Below, in pieces: positions 22,396 through 34,216 of a stretch of DNA of 64,000 nucleotides (position 1 is the stretch's first letter; each line of letters opens with the position of its first letter). Origin of the DNA: Corticium candelabrum. Its lineage: Eukaryota; Porifera; Homoscleromorpha; Homosclerophorida; Plakinidae. Location: positions 7,123,552 through 7,187,551 of the forward strand of contig NC_085089.1 in assembly GCF_963422355.1 (NCBI RefSeq), given 5' to 3'. The translations under genes were made by a program, and so were the position numbers. The notes beneath the pieces are model-generated. The model searched no databases, was not told where the DNA came from, and saw nothing but the letters and a program-made list of their open reading frames with translations.

Positions 22396-23811
22396 ATGAT
22401 CACGACCACGGATGCGTTCTCAGTCGAGAATACAGTGAGTCTACCCCTCGGGAAACGTTCGCACAAGCACCTACTCGCCAGTCTGCCTGCAACAAACAAT
22501 GGGAAAGCTGGCTATCTCTTTCTAACCGCTTCCACCGACGACATCGACGACAGCAGCGCGAACACAGACGAGGTCGTTGCCACGGAAGAACTCAATCCGT
22601 CGCGACCGGATGGTCGGCGTTTACTGTTTCCGGCTGGTGGTCTCGTTCGCTTCGGACGGCGAGTATGGAAAACCCTTCGTCGCCGTCGTCGTCGTTTTTT
22701 TCACGTTCCTTCCGGCGTGCGTCGAGCTTTTTCTCGTAACGACTTGAGCGTGGAGGCGCCGGTTGCACCTCAGATAGGCGTGAGAACGTCTAGCGAAGAT
22801 TCCGATGACAATAGACGCAGTCGAACGACGAATGATTACTCTAGCTCGACGTTATCGCGGTTATTCAATGCTTTAGCGATTGACGAACGTCACACGCCGG
22901 GTGGATCGGAGTGTGATGTCGAAGCTGGTGAGTTATCTCAGGCTAGACCGACTGGGAATGCACAAACGTTGGAGTCGGAGAGCGGCTCTGATGACATGTT
23001 TTGGGATTCGGACGTTGACGAGCGTCCTAGAGCCGGATTTCTACATGTGAATACGAATAGCACGAGTAGCTTAGCAGCACGTGAAACTGAGGAAGCCCCT
23101 CCTCGACCTCCTCCTCGCCTTACTCCTCGTCTTCCTCCTCGTCTTCCTCGTCGTCTTGCTTCTTCTCTGCTGACACCAAGATTGCCTGTTTGTCAAAATG
23201 TAGGCCAGAATTCTGCAGCCTCTCCTCTTTGTCGTGAAGTAACAGATGCCAGACGGTCATCACCTTCTTGGAATATGAAATCCAATCAAGAGAAATCTCA
23301 TGGAAGAGAAGCGTCACAGAAATGGTCTGGACATGACCCATTGAGTTATAGAGAACTTGTTCGGTACGGATGGTACTGGGGACCGTTGAAGAGAGCTGAG
23401 GCTAATGAGAAGTTGACTGGTCAACCTGTTGGCACTTTTCTCATCAGGGACTGTTCGGACGAAAGGCATCTCTATGCGATTAGCTTCGTCGCTCCTTACC
23501 AGGAGGTGAAGCATGCTCTCATTTCATACCATCGTGGCAGGTGGAGCTTCTATCGTGAAATGCTGCACTGCGAGTGGTCGCTCTTCGAACTGGTTGAGCG
23601 TTCGCTGCTCAAGGGTGCTCAAGGTATCCCCGCACTCATATGGGATCAGGGCTCGATAGTCCTGAGAAAGCCTTTGTCACGATTTCATACCCTACGGTCT
23701 TTACAGCACCACTGCCGATTCGTAATACGACTTCAATGTCGAATAGATCTAATAGCCAAACTTCCACTTCCCTCAGGATTGAAAGAGTATTTGAAAGATG
23801 ACATTATGTAA
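22396..23811 (+). CDS. SOCS6/7-type suppressor of cytokine signalling
   Basis: Adaptor that binds phosphotyrosine through an SH2 domain and recruits an elongin BC / cullin-5 ubiquitin ligase through a SOCS box. Single exon, 471 residues. The N-terminal two thirds are low complexity: an Arg-rich patch (RRRRRRFFH, about residues 95-105), acidic Ser stretches, and a proline/arginine repeat (PPRPPPRLTPRLPPR, about 235-250) that could bind SH3 domains. SH2: ELVRYGWYWGPL, GTFLIRDCSDERH, then YHRGRWSFY. SOCS box at the end: SLQHHCRFVIR (BC box) and KLPLPSGLKEYL (LPLP Cul5 box). The YGWYWGP signature is typical of the SOCS4-7 group. ATG 22396 is the first in-frame Met of the long frame, which is open upstream. 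Confidence 0.9.
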   Translation: MITTTDAFSVENTVSLPLGKRSHKHLLASLPATNNGKAGYLFLTASTDDIDDSSANTDEVVATEELNPSRPDGRRLLFPAGGLVRFGRRVWKTLRRRRRRFFHVPSGVRRAFSRNDLSVEAPVAPQIGVRTSSEDSDDNRRSRTTNDYSSSTLSRLFNALAIDERHTPGGSECDVEAGELSQARPTGNAQTLESESGSDDMFWDSDVDERPRAGFLHVNTNSTSSLAARETEEAPPRPPPRLTPRLPPRLPRRLASSLLTPRLPVCQNVGQNSAASPLCREVTDARRSSPSWNMKSNQEKSHGREASQKWSGHDPLSYRELVRYGWYWGPLKRAEANEKLTGQPVGTFLIRDCSDERHLYAISFVAPYQEVKHALISYHRGRWSFYREMLHCEWSLFELVERSLLKGAQGIPALIWDQGSIVLRKPLSRFHTLRSLQHHCRFVIRLQCRIDLIAKLPLPSGLKEYLKDDIM

Positions 23812-24691
23812 CTATGGTACACAATATCCAAGAGAGAGAGAGAGTGTGTGTGTGAGAGTGTGCTGACAATTAATATTTGGAGTAGGTCTCTTATTATATT
23901 AGATGAGTTGCTTTGGTTCCCTGCACATGAACTGGCCATGCTTGTTGTTTACAGAGATAGTTGTTAGTTGTATTTACGTAAATTTTTGGTAAGATAGTGA
24001 ATGTCACTTGACATGACGTTCTCTTTGCAAATGGTGCTGAAGTATGAGTATAGGGTTTGGTGTTGGTGCAAACTTCAGCATTTTTGTATTATTATTATTA
24101 TTATTATTATTATGTGTAGATTTCTAGCTAATGTAAACTAAACTTGTTCACTCAAATGTTCGAGTGTCTCCTATGTAATCAAGGTTCTTGCAATCAAACT
24201 GGTAACAAGTACAGTAACACTAATATAGCATATTAGGAAACCTGATTTGCATTATCACTGGGTTATGATAAGGTATGGGGTTGTGATGTAAGGTATGGGG
24301 TTATGATGTAAGGTATGGGGTAGGATAACCCTACTAGATAACATGGTCAAATCTCTCAACACACACTGGTTATTCACATAGACTATAATACTAGTGCACC
24401 TACTCTATAGTTTAGCTCATATATCTAAATCCGTCTACAGGTACATGTGCCTGCCATGGTAGATGAGTGTGAAGTAGTATGATTATCGGGTGAGTGTCTA
24501 AACCCTTCATTCTTGCATTTGTGGTGATAGTAGAGCAAGACGTTATTATAAGTTAAGTGTAATTCGAAAGCACAGTTTGGTTAGTCAGGAAATGATTCAG
24601 AATAAGCTACTGTTGTCATCTTTCAACATTTCCAGCTTTCCATTAAGTGCCAGAGTTATCAGAGATTATTTTTAGGCAGATTGACATCTCT

Positions 24692-24753
<62 letters not shown>

Positions 24754-25909
24754 CACCAGTACTCATCAGAGGGTATAAAGGGAACAGGAAGATAGGACAT
24801 TGAGGTGAATGCATGTTGTACTTTACAGACTTAATTAGCCAAGAAGTATTATCTGAGCAGTCACTGGGGAACATCGAAAATGACCCCAAGATGATGGCAC
24901 GTTCATTAATTTTTATCAAAAGTGCATTCAGTTGTGTATTGTAACCATTCAACAGTGCTACAAATACACTTAGTTCTGCATCTGGAATGGGTTGCTTTGC
25001 TATTTTGTGCAAATCCTTTTTAACTGGCTTCTTGGAAATAATGATTTAGGCCTATATGTGTGTGTTCATTTCTATCTAACTGCAAACTGCACATGATCGA
25101 GTAGTTACTGCCAAAATGAGTTATCTTTGCATGGACAGTGTTTTTAGTAGGTTCAAGGAATTAATTAATACAAAGGTACAGTGCTAAAAGTCAGACTCTA
25201 CTATGTTATGTGTAGTGTACAAGTTCTATATATACTAGCATATAGCACTATCAGTGTAGAGTACTTGGTCAAATTAACTGAGGACAAGACACCACGCTTG
25301 GCTAGAGAGCTAGTCTAGGTTAAGCTACACCACAACTGCTTTTCAACTGGGACCTCCAGAGTACCAAAACTAGACTTTGAATATCTAGAGATGGGTTTAG
25401 ACTCTTGGTACATGTACCAGAACCAGCCATTCTCTAGCTCAAGATTCAAGAATCTGTAACAATTACTGCATGCAAGAGGACATGCATATAGCTAAAGACA
25501 TCATGCAGACAGGATATCCAGGAAACATCATATTATTAAATTAGACTACATTTCTACATTTCTGGGAAGAGGGTCTGTTACCAAGAAGTTAATGGGCCAC
25601 TTCTAATGAAGCATCTGGTTTCTTTAGATTTTAGTACTACTGTACCTCCCTAGGATATCCTCACGCGTATAGGTCGATCCGTTTACAAGAGTAGTCCAGT
25701 CCTCAGAAATCAAGTGTCTTGAACGTTATCTTGGTTAGTCGCTAAAAGCTGATGGCCTAGGGAGACAGGAAAGTGAACACGCCGCAATGGGATGTTTTTC
25801 CTGCTAGATTGTCTTAATTAAGTTAAACATGTTTAGCTTAAACAGGTTGTAAACATGTCTAAGTTAATTAAGCCCTAGTGGAGACACGCCCATACTTGAG
25901 AGTATACAG
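23812..25909. other. Intergenic with simple repeats, no gene recognised
   Basis: AT-rich. Contains (ATT)n at 24088-24113, three copies of a roughly 20-bp unit (AAGGTATGGGGTT...) at 24268-24325, and (CA)n at 24702-24751. No coding signature was found on either strand. Confidence 0.6.
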
Positions 25910-25918
25910 TATAGACAC

Positions 25919-25956
25919 CAATAACGTTAGATGGCTCTATGGACTTGTAGCGCGCG
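25919..25956 (+). repeat. Left terminal inverted repeat of the MULE
   Basis: Pairs with 35641-35679 in inverted orientation; the shared core is CGTTAGATGGCnCTATGGAC followed by TTGTAGCGCGCG. It continues directly into an inverted partial copy of itself (25951-25975), so that 25939-25968 is a perfect 30-bp palindrome. Confidence 0.85.
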
Positions 25957-26367
25957 CTACAAGTCCATAGCGCCAGAGTCGATCTTTCTGTCGCCATGGA
26001 CTTTTGGTCTGTGGACTTGTAGCGTGCACTTCATGGGCATGACTTCAACGCACGCTACATTTCCAGACAGCAGCGCACACGTGGGAGTGATTTGTTGTGA
26101 TGGCTAACTGAAACGACGAGACTGGTACCATCAAGAACAGCCAGGAAGACATCACTTCTTAAAGTAAATTTTTCCCGTAAAACTGTGGTCTTTGTAGCTA
26201 CTTGTAAGTTTTAATAATTTAGAATGGCTAAATTACGTTGGAATGACGTGTTCTTGGTTGTTTGAGTGTTTTTGGTTGAAAACAAGATGAGTGTATGTTT
26301 TTGTGTTACCTGCATACTTCTGGCATCTAGGTTTACTGCTCTGGCTAATATATATATATTCATATAT

Positions 26368-26369
26368 TT

Positions 26370-26448
<79 letters not shown>
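26368..26448. repeat. (CT)n then (TA)n microsatellite
   Basis: About 30 bp of CT followed by about 50 bp of TA, in the non-coding left part of the MULE. Confidence 0.97.
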
Positions 26449-26454
<6 letters not shown>

Positions 26455-27026
26455 GTTTGCAATATTACACTGAGTGTGATCTTTAGGATTTGTTAACTGT
26501 GGCAAGGGACGAGTAGTTTTAAATGTATTTTAAAAGTAAATGTTACATATATATGTATATGAGTTAACAACTGCAGGGGTTTCGAACGGATATGTCAAAA
26601 TAACCCGGTTGCCCCATCATGAAGTCAGGATGATGCACATCTCCTGGGCTGCTACTATCACTTATACAACTTACTACTTGCTTTGAAACCTTGAAACCAG
26701 TCCGGCCTACTTTGTGGCTTATCAGCCTTTTTTTTCGAATCAGTACTGTAGTCCCATGGCAAGCAGGCTAACTGAAATAGGTTGCCTAGTGATCCATCAG
26801 ATCCTCATGGACAGCATGATCGAGTTGCTGCCGCCCCCAACCACTGACTTTTCAAGGGCCCTCTGATTGAATTGATAGAGTTCCCTGAAATGCCTGCATG
26901 CTTGCAAGGGTTGACAGCATACTGCATCTATGCAAAGGATGCTCCTTACATGTACAAAAACTGGATTACTGGAAAACGTTCACAGATTTACTCCTAAAAA
27001 GACATGAGTACTCTGTGGTTGTGTTG

Positions 27027-27239
27027 TAGACTCGAGCCAGTCTCTCCCCGCCCCTACCGTTCCCCGCCCCTACCATTCCCGCCCCTACCATTCCCGCCCC
27101 TACCGTTCCCCACCCCTGCCCCTACCTTTTCCCGCCCCTACTTCCCCACCCTTACCGTTCCTCCCCCTTGATGTCTTGTCCGCGCTCCGACGAGACATCC
27201 GGGGAACGGCAGGGGTGGGGAGAGACTGGCTCAAGTCTA
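27027..27239. repeat. Foldback structure: inverted arms around a C-rich tandem repeat
   Basis: Left arm 27027-27065 and right arm 27201-27239 are reverse complements with about three mismatches (GAGCCAGTCTCTCCCC core). Between them a unit of about 15-16 bp (CCCCGCCCCTACCGTT and variants) repeats some seven times, followed by a small hairpin near 27170-27199 (GATGTCTTGTC / GACGAGACATC). The whole lies within the MULE. Confidence 0.85.
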
Positions 27240-27490
27240 GTTGCGTTGCAAGTTGCAAGTGGCTATTTATAAATATTTGTTATATGCATGTATAGGTATA
27301 TCTGTATACTTGACGCTGAAAGTACACATAAACAGATAGCCTGAAGCAACAAATCTACTGTTTTGCTTGCTACGAAGTAATATAATTGGTCAAGTCTCAT
27401 AAAAGGAAAAAGTTGAAAACATCCTTACATGAAGTGCCACAGTTTACTAGCAACTGTTTACTGCTTGTTGTACAAAGTCAGTTGTGTCAA

Positions 27491-28477
27491 CTAACAACCT
27501 TGTTCACTCGAACATGTTGGACAGTAAAATGTTCTGCCAGGTGGTTTCAAACAAACACACTTGCAATGGAACCACTCATCACAACGGTTGCACTGGATCA
27601 TCCTTCCAAAACTGTCTGGCTGCCTGCAAACACAATAAATAGCGAAAGAGGCTACAGAACGCTTACACCTTTCACGGCGGCCTCGAAAATAATGTGGAAA
27701 TGGTGTTATATAGCCTTTCTTGACGCATGAGAACAGATGTTTTCTCATGTCAGATTGAATGTAAGTCACATACTCAGGATCAATGCCAGAAGCAACATCG
27801 TAGGCTAAAGCAATTGCAAATAGCCCATAATCATTGCCACCTCTCTGTTGCTGAATTGCTCTTATTGAAACTGTAATCTCCTTCTCATTGCTTCGGTAGA
27901 TTGATGCAATCTGCTGTTCTAGGTGACTCGATAGCTTGTATCTGACCAAGCTGTCATACAAATGTATACTCCCTTGTTCATCGCTTGACGTCGTTACCCA
28001 GTGATTGCCAATGTTATGAATTTGAACTGAATTTTGCCTAGCCACTACAAACTGCAGCTGCTGCGACAAAAGGGTGTTCTGGAGACCGTTCTTTTCTGGA
28101 AACCTCTGCTTCAGCATCCGCTGGGCTGAGTTGATAATTCCATCGTCAATCCAGCCAACATTGCTTTGCAAAATTCCTGGATTGCAATTGGACTTTGCTG
28201 ACAACCTTTGTGACTTAATGGCACACTGTGGCTGATGGTACTGCTTCAATTGGCAGTCCTGTGTGGGCACGCGTTGCTGTTCTCCCACATGCTGCCCTTG
28301 TCTCTGCTGTAGTGGCTGCTCTGGTTTGTTTGATAGTTCTTTGTTTGACTGATCATGATCCCCATCAACTCTTTGTGTAGCTGCTGAACGGTGGTGATGA
28401 GCAGCCTCCATAAAAATTGGCTTCAATGAACAGTGCTTCTGCAATTTAAAACAGATGAAGTACCCCAAACATGGCAT
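27491..28477 (-). CDS. Transposon-borne Ulp1/C48-like protease domain plus PHD finger
   Basis: 328 residues. The first 115 are polar and Gln-rich. A C48 (SUMO-protease-like) fold follows: GWIDDGIINSAQRML, then the histidine motif NHWVTTSS, the acid motif IHLYDSL, and QQRGGNDYGLFAIALAYDV. In active relatives the last motif is N-D-C-G-x-F; here the catalytic Cys position is Tyr, so the enzyme is predicted inactive. The C-terminus is a PHD finger (CVCRQPDSFGRMIQCNRCDEWFHCKCV...YCPTC) with the Cys4-His-Cys3 pattern. Frames with this combination often accompany SWIM-bearing transposases in cnidarian and sponge genomes as I recall, and this one lies just downstream of such a transposase on the same strand. 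It could be a second gene of the MULE or its C-terminal exon. Confidence 0.75.
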   Translation of the reverse strand: MPCLGYFICFKLQKHCSLKPIFMEAAHHHRSAATQRVDGDHDQSNKELSNKPEQPLQQRQGQHVGEQQRVPTQDCQLKQYHQPQCAIKSQRLSAKSNCNPGILQSNVGWIDDGIINSAQRMLKQRFPEKNGLQNTLLSQQLQFVVARQNSVQIHNIGNHWVTTSSDEQGSIHLYDSLVRYKLSSHLEQQIASIYRSNEKEITVSIRAIQQQRGGNDYGLFAIALAYDVASGIDPEYVTYIQSDMRKHLFSCVKKGYITPFPHYFRGRRERCKRSVASFAIYCVCRQPDSFGRMIQCNRCDEWFHCKCVCLKPPGRTFYCPTCSSEQGC

Positions 28478-31400
28478 TACAACTGCAATTATGTAAGTTA
28501 TTTATAGACACATTGTGTACATTAATTAATTGATAACGGGCTGTAATTAGCAATGTCCCTTGAGCTGAATCCAATAATTACATGAAATGCAACTTTGAAT
28601 GCATCGGCCTTCCATGGCCCACCATTGTGATGTCTGGATGCAGTATCTAGTCTGTCCCAACGTGTATGCCTGTACCCAGCCAGATGCAGCTATTAATCAT
28701 CTAAGGTGATTCAGTGGAGTATCGTCTCCTAACAATGAAGACTGGCCTGCTTTTCTATGCAGCTAACTAGCTCAATGTCATATAGTATGTGAAGGTCTTA
28801 TGTGTAATCTTAGTCAGAAGTTGTAATAGGACTTTGCTAGAGCACAGACAAGACCCAAAGTGCATCGTACCTCATTACTATGTTTCTTCAGACTTTCTTT
28901 GGCGCGTTTTGCTTCATTCTTGTCTGGTGCTCTGATGTAGAACAGACTGCATCACGACTCCTTTGGACTAACTTGAGACTTGTCGTTACCTTAGAATCCC
29001 TTTTGATTTTTGTTTTTGTCTTTTTCTGGTTAGCCTCTTGAAGTGGAACTGCTGCTATTGGGCTTTCTTTCCTGGTGGTATTCGATGTGTTGTTTTCAGC
29101 TCAGCAGCATCAGTACCGTTTTGCTTCAGTCTCGATAGTAATTCCGCTTCCTTGACCAAAGCCAGTACCTGTGGTACATGCAGTGTTTCAATGGCTCTTC
29201 TTTCTGCTTGGATGGCAATGTTCTTGGCAGTGGATGCAATTCTTTCAAGGTGCACACAATCTAAGACAATTTAGCATCATGAGAATTATAGAATGTACAC
29301 AAATGGGGTGTGATTTGAAATGAACATGCCACTGGACTTGCCTGGAGTGTCCATTGCTTTGCTGGAATGTTTACTGCAGCCTTTGTTTCAGTTTGCTCAA
29401 TTACCATACTCTCAGTATGTTCTACAACTGGCTGTGTCTCTTTGCTTTTGTGAATTGCTTTTAAGTGTGATCGTATCTTGTGTATGTGCTTACACAGATG
29501 ACCAGTCTGAAATCCAAAGCAGGTGTAATGGTAGCAGTGGCAGCAAAGTGGTTGACATTCTTGTGCATCACAGGAAACAGCAGAACAGGTAGAATGTGGA
29601 CAGATGGAAATAACTTCTTTCACTCTGTTTGAGACTGTACTTGCCATGTGTTGGCACTGTCAGGTACCTAGTGATGACATAGAATAACCATGGAATAACC
29701 AGTTTCATATAGGTATTAATATTGCTGCTACATCTCATCCTCTCTGCTCTTATATATCGCATGCATAGACTTCTCACATGGATTTCTTTCATGCAATAGG
29801 TAATTAATGTGTTACCTTAACTTAGTAGTTTAATATACAACGTACCTCTGTAATGTGATGATCAGGGATTAGTAGTCCGTTCTGATGTGATGTTGTCTGT
29901 TTCTTTTGAGTGGCACCTCTGGTAGGCCACAATCCCTTTTTCTGGACATCCATAAACTGGTCTGCCTCCATCTTCAGCAGTGTGGTAATTAATTGGTCCA
30001 CTCTTCGATTTGCCATTCCCCTCAGGTAGGATGGATTTCGTTTTAACTTGTTGTGAAAGCTGTCAACAGATTTATATCATATTTGTAGCTATCAGGTCCA
30101 GGATTGGACATAACAGGCTATACATGAAATTCCAAACTAAACACACCTTTCAACGAACATGTTGGTATCAGTATCAGCATGACTGAAATTTCAATACGAC
30201 ATGGTCCATTTCTCTGAAACCATATAAAGATCAGAGCACTATGTTCACAGCAGCGCTATACTAAATACGTGTATTTACCTGGTCTACTGGCATAGAAAGT
30301 TTGAAATATTGGATGAATGATGGTTCCTTGGGTATATCCATGCATCAACAAATGACTCCAGATATTGATGGAACATATCTTTGTCTGTATGGTGCATCGA
30401 CAAGTACAGTGACTGATAAATGCTGACTTGATCTGACTTGGTTTTCACTTTGGAAAATATGTTTTGTTTAAGTGATCTGAAGAGAGAAAACAATATGCGG
30501 TGTGATCCACTGCCCTTCCTGGTCATCCTGCTTTACATTCATACCTATCAATGTGCCAATGGCAGAGGAGGTGCTTTATGATATCACCAAAGACAGGTCT
30601 TGCTGCAAACCATCCAGTATTATCTGTGGATAATTGATCAATCAATCCACATTTGTGAGAAGATATGGTACCACTTTAGAATGTGAATGATTGTTCAGTA
30701 AACATTTGATTTCTAGATGTTTATTTTGCATTGGTGCCAGTAAATTATTTTCTTTCTTACCATCGTCAGTCATGACTGTTTTGACAGTTGTAGTTGGGGC
30801 AGCATCCTTGATGGCTTGTAAAAAGTGCTGCACATATTGCTTTTCCTCTTTGCTACAAATGCACCAACCAACCGTTCTTCCTACATGGCATAGGGAAATA
30901 TGTTAGTTGTTTATTTAAGTTTAAGTCAATCCCGTGCAAAAGCCACGCATCACTGGCAATGAGCACCTTGCCCAAACTGATCAGCAACCATCACTGTGAA
31001 AAGCTTGAAGTCATAATGGTTTGTGCCATGTGTCGAATCCATGCACAGAACGTTCATGGCATACTTCTGAAACAATTCCTTCTGGTGCTTTGTTTGAATA
31101 CACAAAAGGAAGGATTCTGCTGGGAGATCTGGTACAATGTCATTTTTTATGCCCATTCCTTGTACAGAAGAACTGGATTGTATTTCTCCTGCTGTAATTT
31201 CTGCACAAGAGATTGGACAGACTCTGCATCACTTGTGTGACCAAACTTGGCAAAGTTGATTGAATTCCTCTGACAGTTTCGTACATCCTGTCTTGTAACA
31301 AAGTGATCTCGCCGAGCAAGATTGTCAAATTCATCTCTGTTCTCTCTGCTATCTAGCTCCTGCCTGAAGTCTATATACCAACAACCACAGTCAACAACAA

Positions 31401-31916
31401 TAGCTACACTACCTACCTGTAATTAGTAAGTTTGAACTGAAAATCCTGGTTCCCAATTTAAATTGTTTGTAAAGCAAGGAAACCATTACAGGAAGTGAGA
31501 AGCATCAAGGAGACAACTGCATTCAAGATAAAAATAGACCAACACAATTGACACATTCATTTCAAGGATGCATCAAAGAGAGCAACAAACACATTGTTTG
31601 TCTTACCTTCAAGAACTCGCTCAATTGTCAATTTCTGAATCATTTTGTCCTTACACGAGGCCGGGAGAGGGAGAAAATGGCTCTCTTTTAGACTTGGATT
31701 GTGACCAGTATGGCCACTAACGTACCACACCTTCACAGTCCCTTCAGTTTCAATGCTTACATTCATCCTTGCAAGACAGGGACGTTCCATTCGCTTGTTT
31801 TTTGTATCTCTTCTTTGTTCTGATGTTGTACTGTCCCTCACAGTCGGTTTGTAGCTTCGGCAGCAGACATAGTAGACAAACTGCTTCTCAGCTAGATAAA
31901 TACACTGTACATGTAC

Positions 31917-31960
31917 ATCACATACATACATACATACGTACATACATACATACATACATG

Positions 31961-31991
<31 letters not shown>

Positions 31992-32027
31992 ATCATATTA
32001 GATAGATAGATAGATAGATAGATCCCG
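31917..32027. repeat. Compound (CATA)n / (GATA)n microsatellite
   Basis: CATA units followed by GATA units; the nested LINE begins exactly where the GATA tract ends. Confidence 0.95.
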
Positions 32028-33400
32028 CTTCAGCAAATGCCAACTTTACAAGAAGGCCGTGTTACCTCGACTAGCTTGGTTACTCAGCATTTCTAGTCTG
32101 CCTCTTTCCTGGATTCGAAGTCATCTTGATACGGTGGTCACGAGATATCTGAAGAAATGGGTTGGACTTGCTCACTGTGCCGCTGTATCCCGTTTGTTCT
32201 TGGACACCAATCGTGGTGGATTTCACCTTCCTCAACCTTCTGTTTTCTTCCAGTCTCCAGTCTTCTTGCCTTTTACGATTTACCAAGCCAGATGATATTT
32301 GTCTAAGAACTTTGGCTTTCACAAAAATCAGTGACGAAGCACAGTAGTCATCCTCTCGATTCTTGCCTGGCGCCTTCTTGGCAGAGCACTCTCTTACATC
32401 TGGTTCTCTTAAAAATAGTCTGAAATTCATCAAGAAACAAACTTCTGAGATTAATTGTCAGAATCATTTTCGTCATTTATGTCACTGTCAGTACAGGGTG
32501 CTACTGCAAGGTGTGAAGATTTAGAGGCTGCTCAGTGGTCAATATCAGTGAAGCATCTGCCTGACAACCTGTTCAAGTGGGCATTTAATGCTATCCAAGA
32601 GACTCTTCCAACTGCTCTGAACCTCTGTTTGTGGAAGAAGTCGGAGTCCAACCAGTGTTCCCTCTGTCAACAACCGGAGTCCCTTTGTCATGTCCTTAAC
32701 GCTTGCCCGGAATTGTTGAAACTGGGTCTTTACAAGGAGAGGCATGACAATGTTCTTGCACTTCTTTACGACTTTATCAAGTCTAACAGCTCTTCGGACT
32801 ATCAAGTTCTTTGTAATCTGCCTTCTCTGCCCTATCAGTTTCCGAACGAAATAGCACTTACGACATTGTGTCCAGACCTAGTCGTTTACAGTTGCAAGTT
32901 GAAAAAGTCTTGGCTCCTTGAATTGTCGGTGCCGTTTGAGCCGGTGGCAGAAGATACTAAAGCTAGAAAACATCTACGGTATAAAGATCTTGTGCAGGAT
33001 GCCAAGTCCTCTTATCACACAGAATTGCTACAGCTAGTTATTGGTTCAAGAGGTTTCATTTTCTCCGAAACGAAACGATCACTGGCCCGAGTGTGCAAGC
33101 CGTTCAAACGAGACATGGACATCCTTTTTGACAACATCATTCAGGCAGTTATCAGAAGTTCCTATCGCTGCTGGATTAACAGAAAAAAACTAGTAGTTCA
33201 AGTGTTTGTCTTGTTTAACTGTTATTTTTGTTGCTTGAAATGTAATTTCTTCCCATTTTAGTTTCCTTTTAGTCTTAGCAGGATCATCGGTGTTACAGGA
33301 GATGCCAATCCTGGAAAGACTCCGCCTGCATTATAAGACACTTATTGTTGTATTCTGTAGCGGATATATGACAATAAAAGAAGTTCATACATATACCTAT
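32028..33400 (+). mobile_element. 5'-truncated LINE with restriction-like endonuclease (R2/HERO-NeSL type), nested in the MULE
   Basis: Plus strand, opposite to the host transposon. The 5' part (32059-32295) is the end of a reverse transcriptase (LPRLAWLLSISSLPLSW, YLKKWVGLAHC, GGFHLPQPS). After a frame disruption near 32300-32450 a long frame (32455-33261) carries the zinc-knuckle CSLCQQPESLCHVLNAC and then PDLVVYS and LLELSVPFEP with the KARKHLRYKDL helix, the restriction-like endonuclease of the R2 superclade. The C-terminal location of the nuclease fits NeSL/HERO/R2-type LINEs. The tail ends near ATAAAAG and runs into ATAGATA-rich DNA. Roughly two thirds of a full element is missing at the 5' end. 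Confidence 0.8.
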
Positions 33401-34093
33401 AGATAGCTATAGAAATATAATATAGATATAGATAAATACACAGATATAGATATTGTGCAGATTACACTTGATAAAAAGTTCACCACAGATGTACGTGTAC
33501 CTGGGTTTTTGGCTGCACACACACTGCTGTCAGACCCAGTGTTGTCCTTCTGGGTCTTACGAGCTGTTGCTCCTCTCTCAGTTCTAAAGTAGGTGAAAGT
33601 CGCTGTCTCTTCCGCTTCCTTCCAGGACTCAAACTCCTTCATGCTAGAAAATTCTAGTTCCTGAATACCTTATTAATTAAAAGTTATGATTGCAGTAGTT
33701 AGACTGAGTGGATAAGAACAAATGTAGTACACAGTACCCATGTCAATCTTGTGATGAAAGTCCAGGTGTTGTGATAGAGATTTCACTTGGATAAACTTTT
33801 GACTGCAGCCTTCAATGAAACAGTGGTGCCACACAGCCTTCTCATACTCTGCGTTGTGTGTCTTTCTACGGTGGCGGTTCAATGTTTGTCTAGTCTTGAA
33901 TATTTTGGAGCACTCACAACATCTCGTGTCTAACTTCTGCAGTTCATGAGTTGGGACTGTCTCTTCATTTGCAGAATCACCAGCAACCTATGATGAGAAT
34001 GAGATTCCTTCCTCTGGGTGACATGCTTGTGTGGCGTGTGGCATGCACTCTCATGTATGTGGTCTGTGTCTATGTCTGTGTTTATGTCTGTGT

Positions 34094-34117
34094 CCGTGTC
34101 TGTCTGTCTGTCTGTCT

Positions 34118-34181
<64 letters not shown>

Positions 34182-34216
34182 TGTGTGTATGTGTGTGTGT
34201 ATGTGCATGCGTATGT
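34094..34216. repeat. (TG)n microsatellite inside the transposase gene
   Basis: TG tract with CT-rich left edge, in an apparent intron of the MULE transposase. Confidence 0.95.

Noticed and set aside
26566-26700. B-box-like GTTCGAAACCCC on the minus strand inside the MULE
   Set aside because: No matching A box or foldable tRNA body; too weak to call a SINE.
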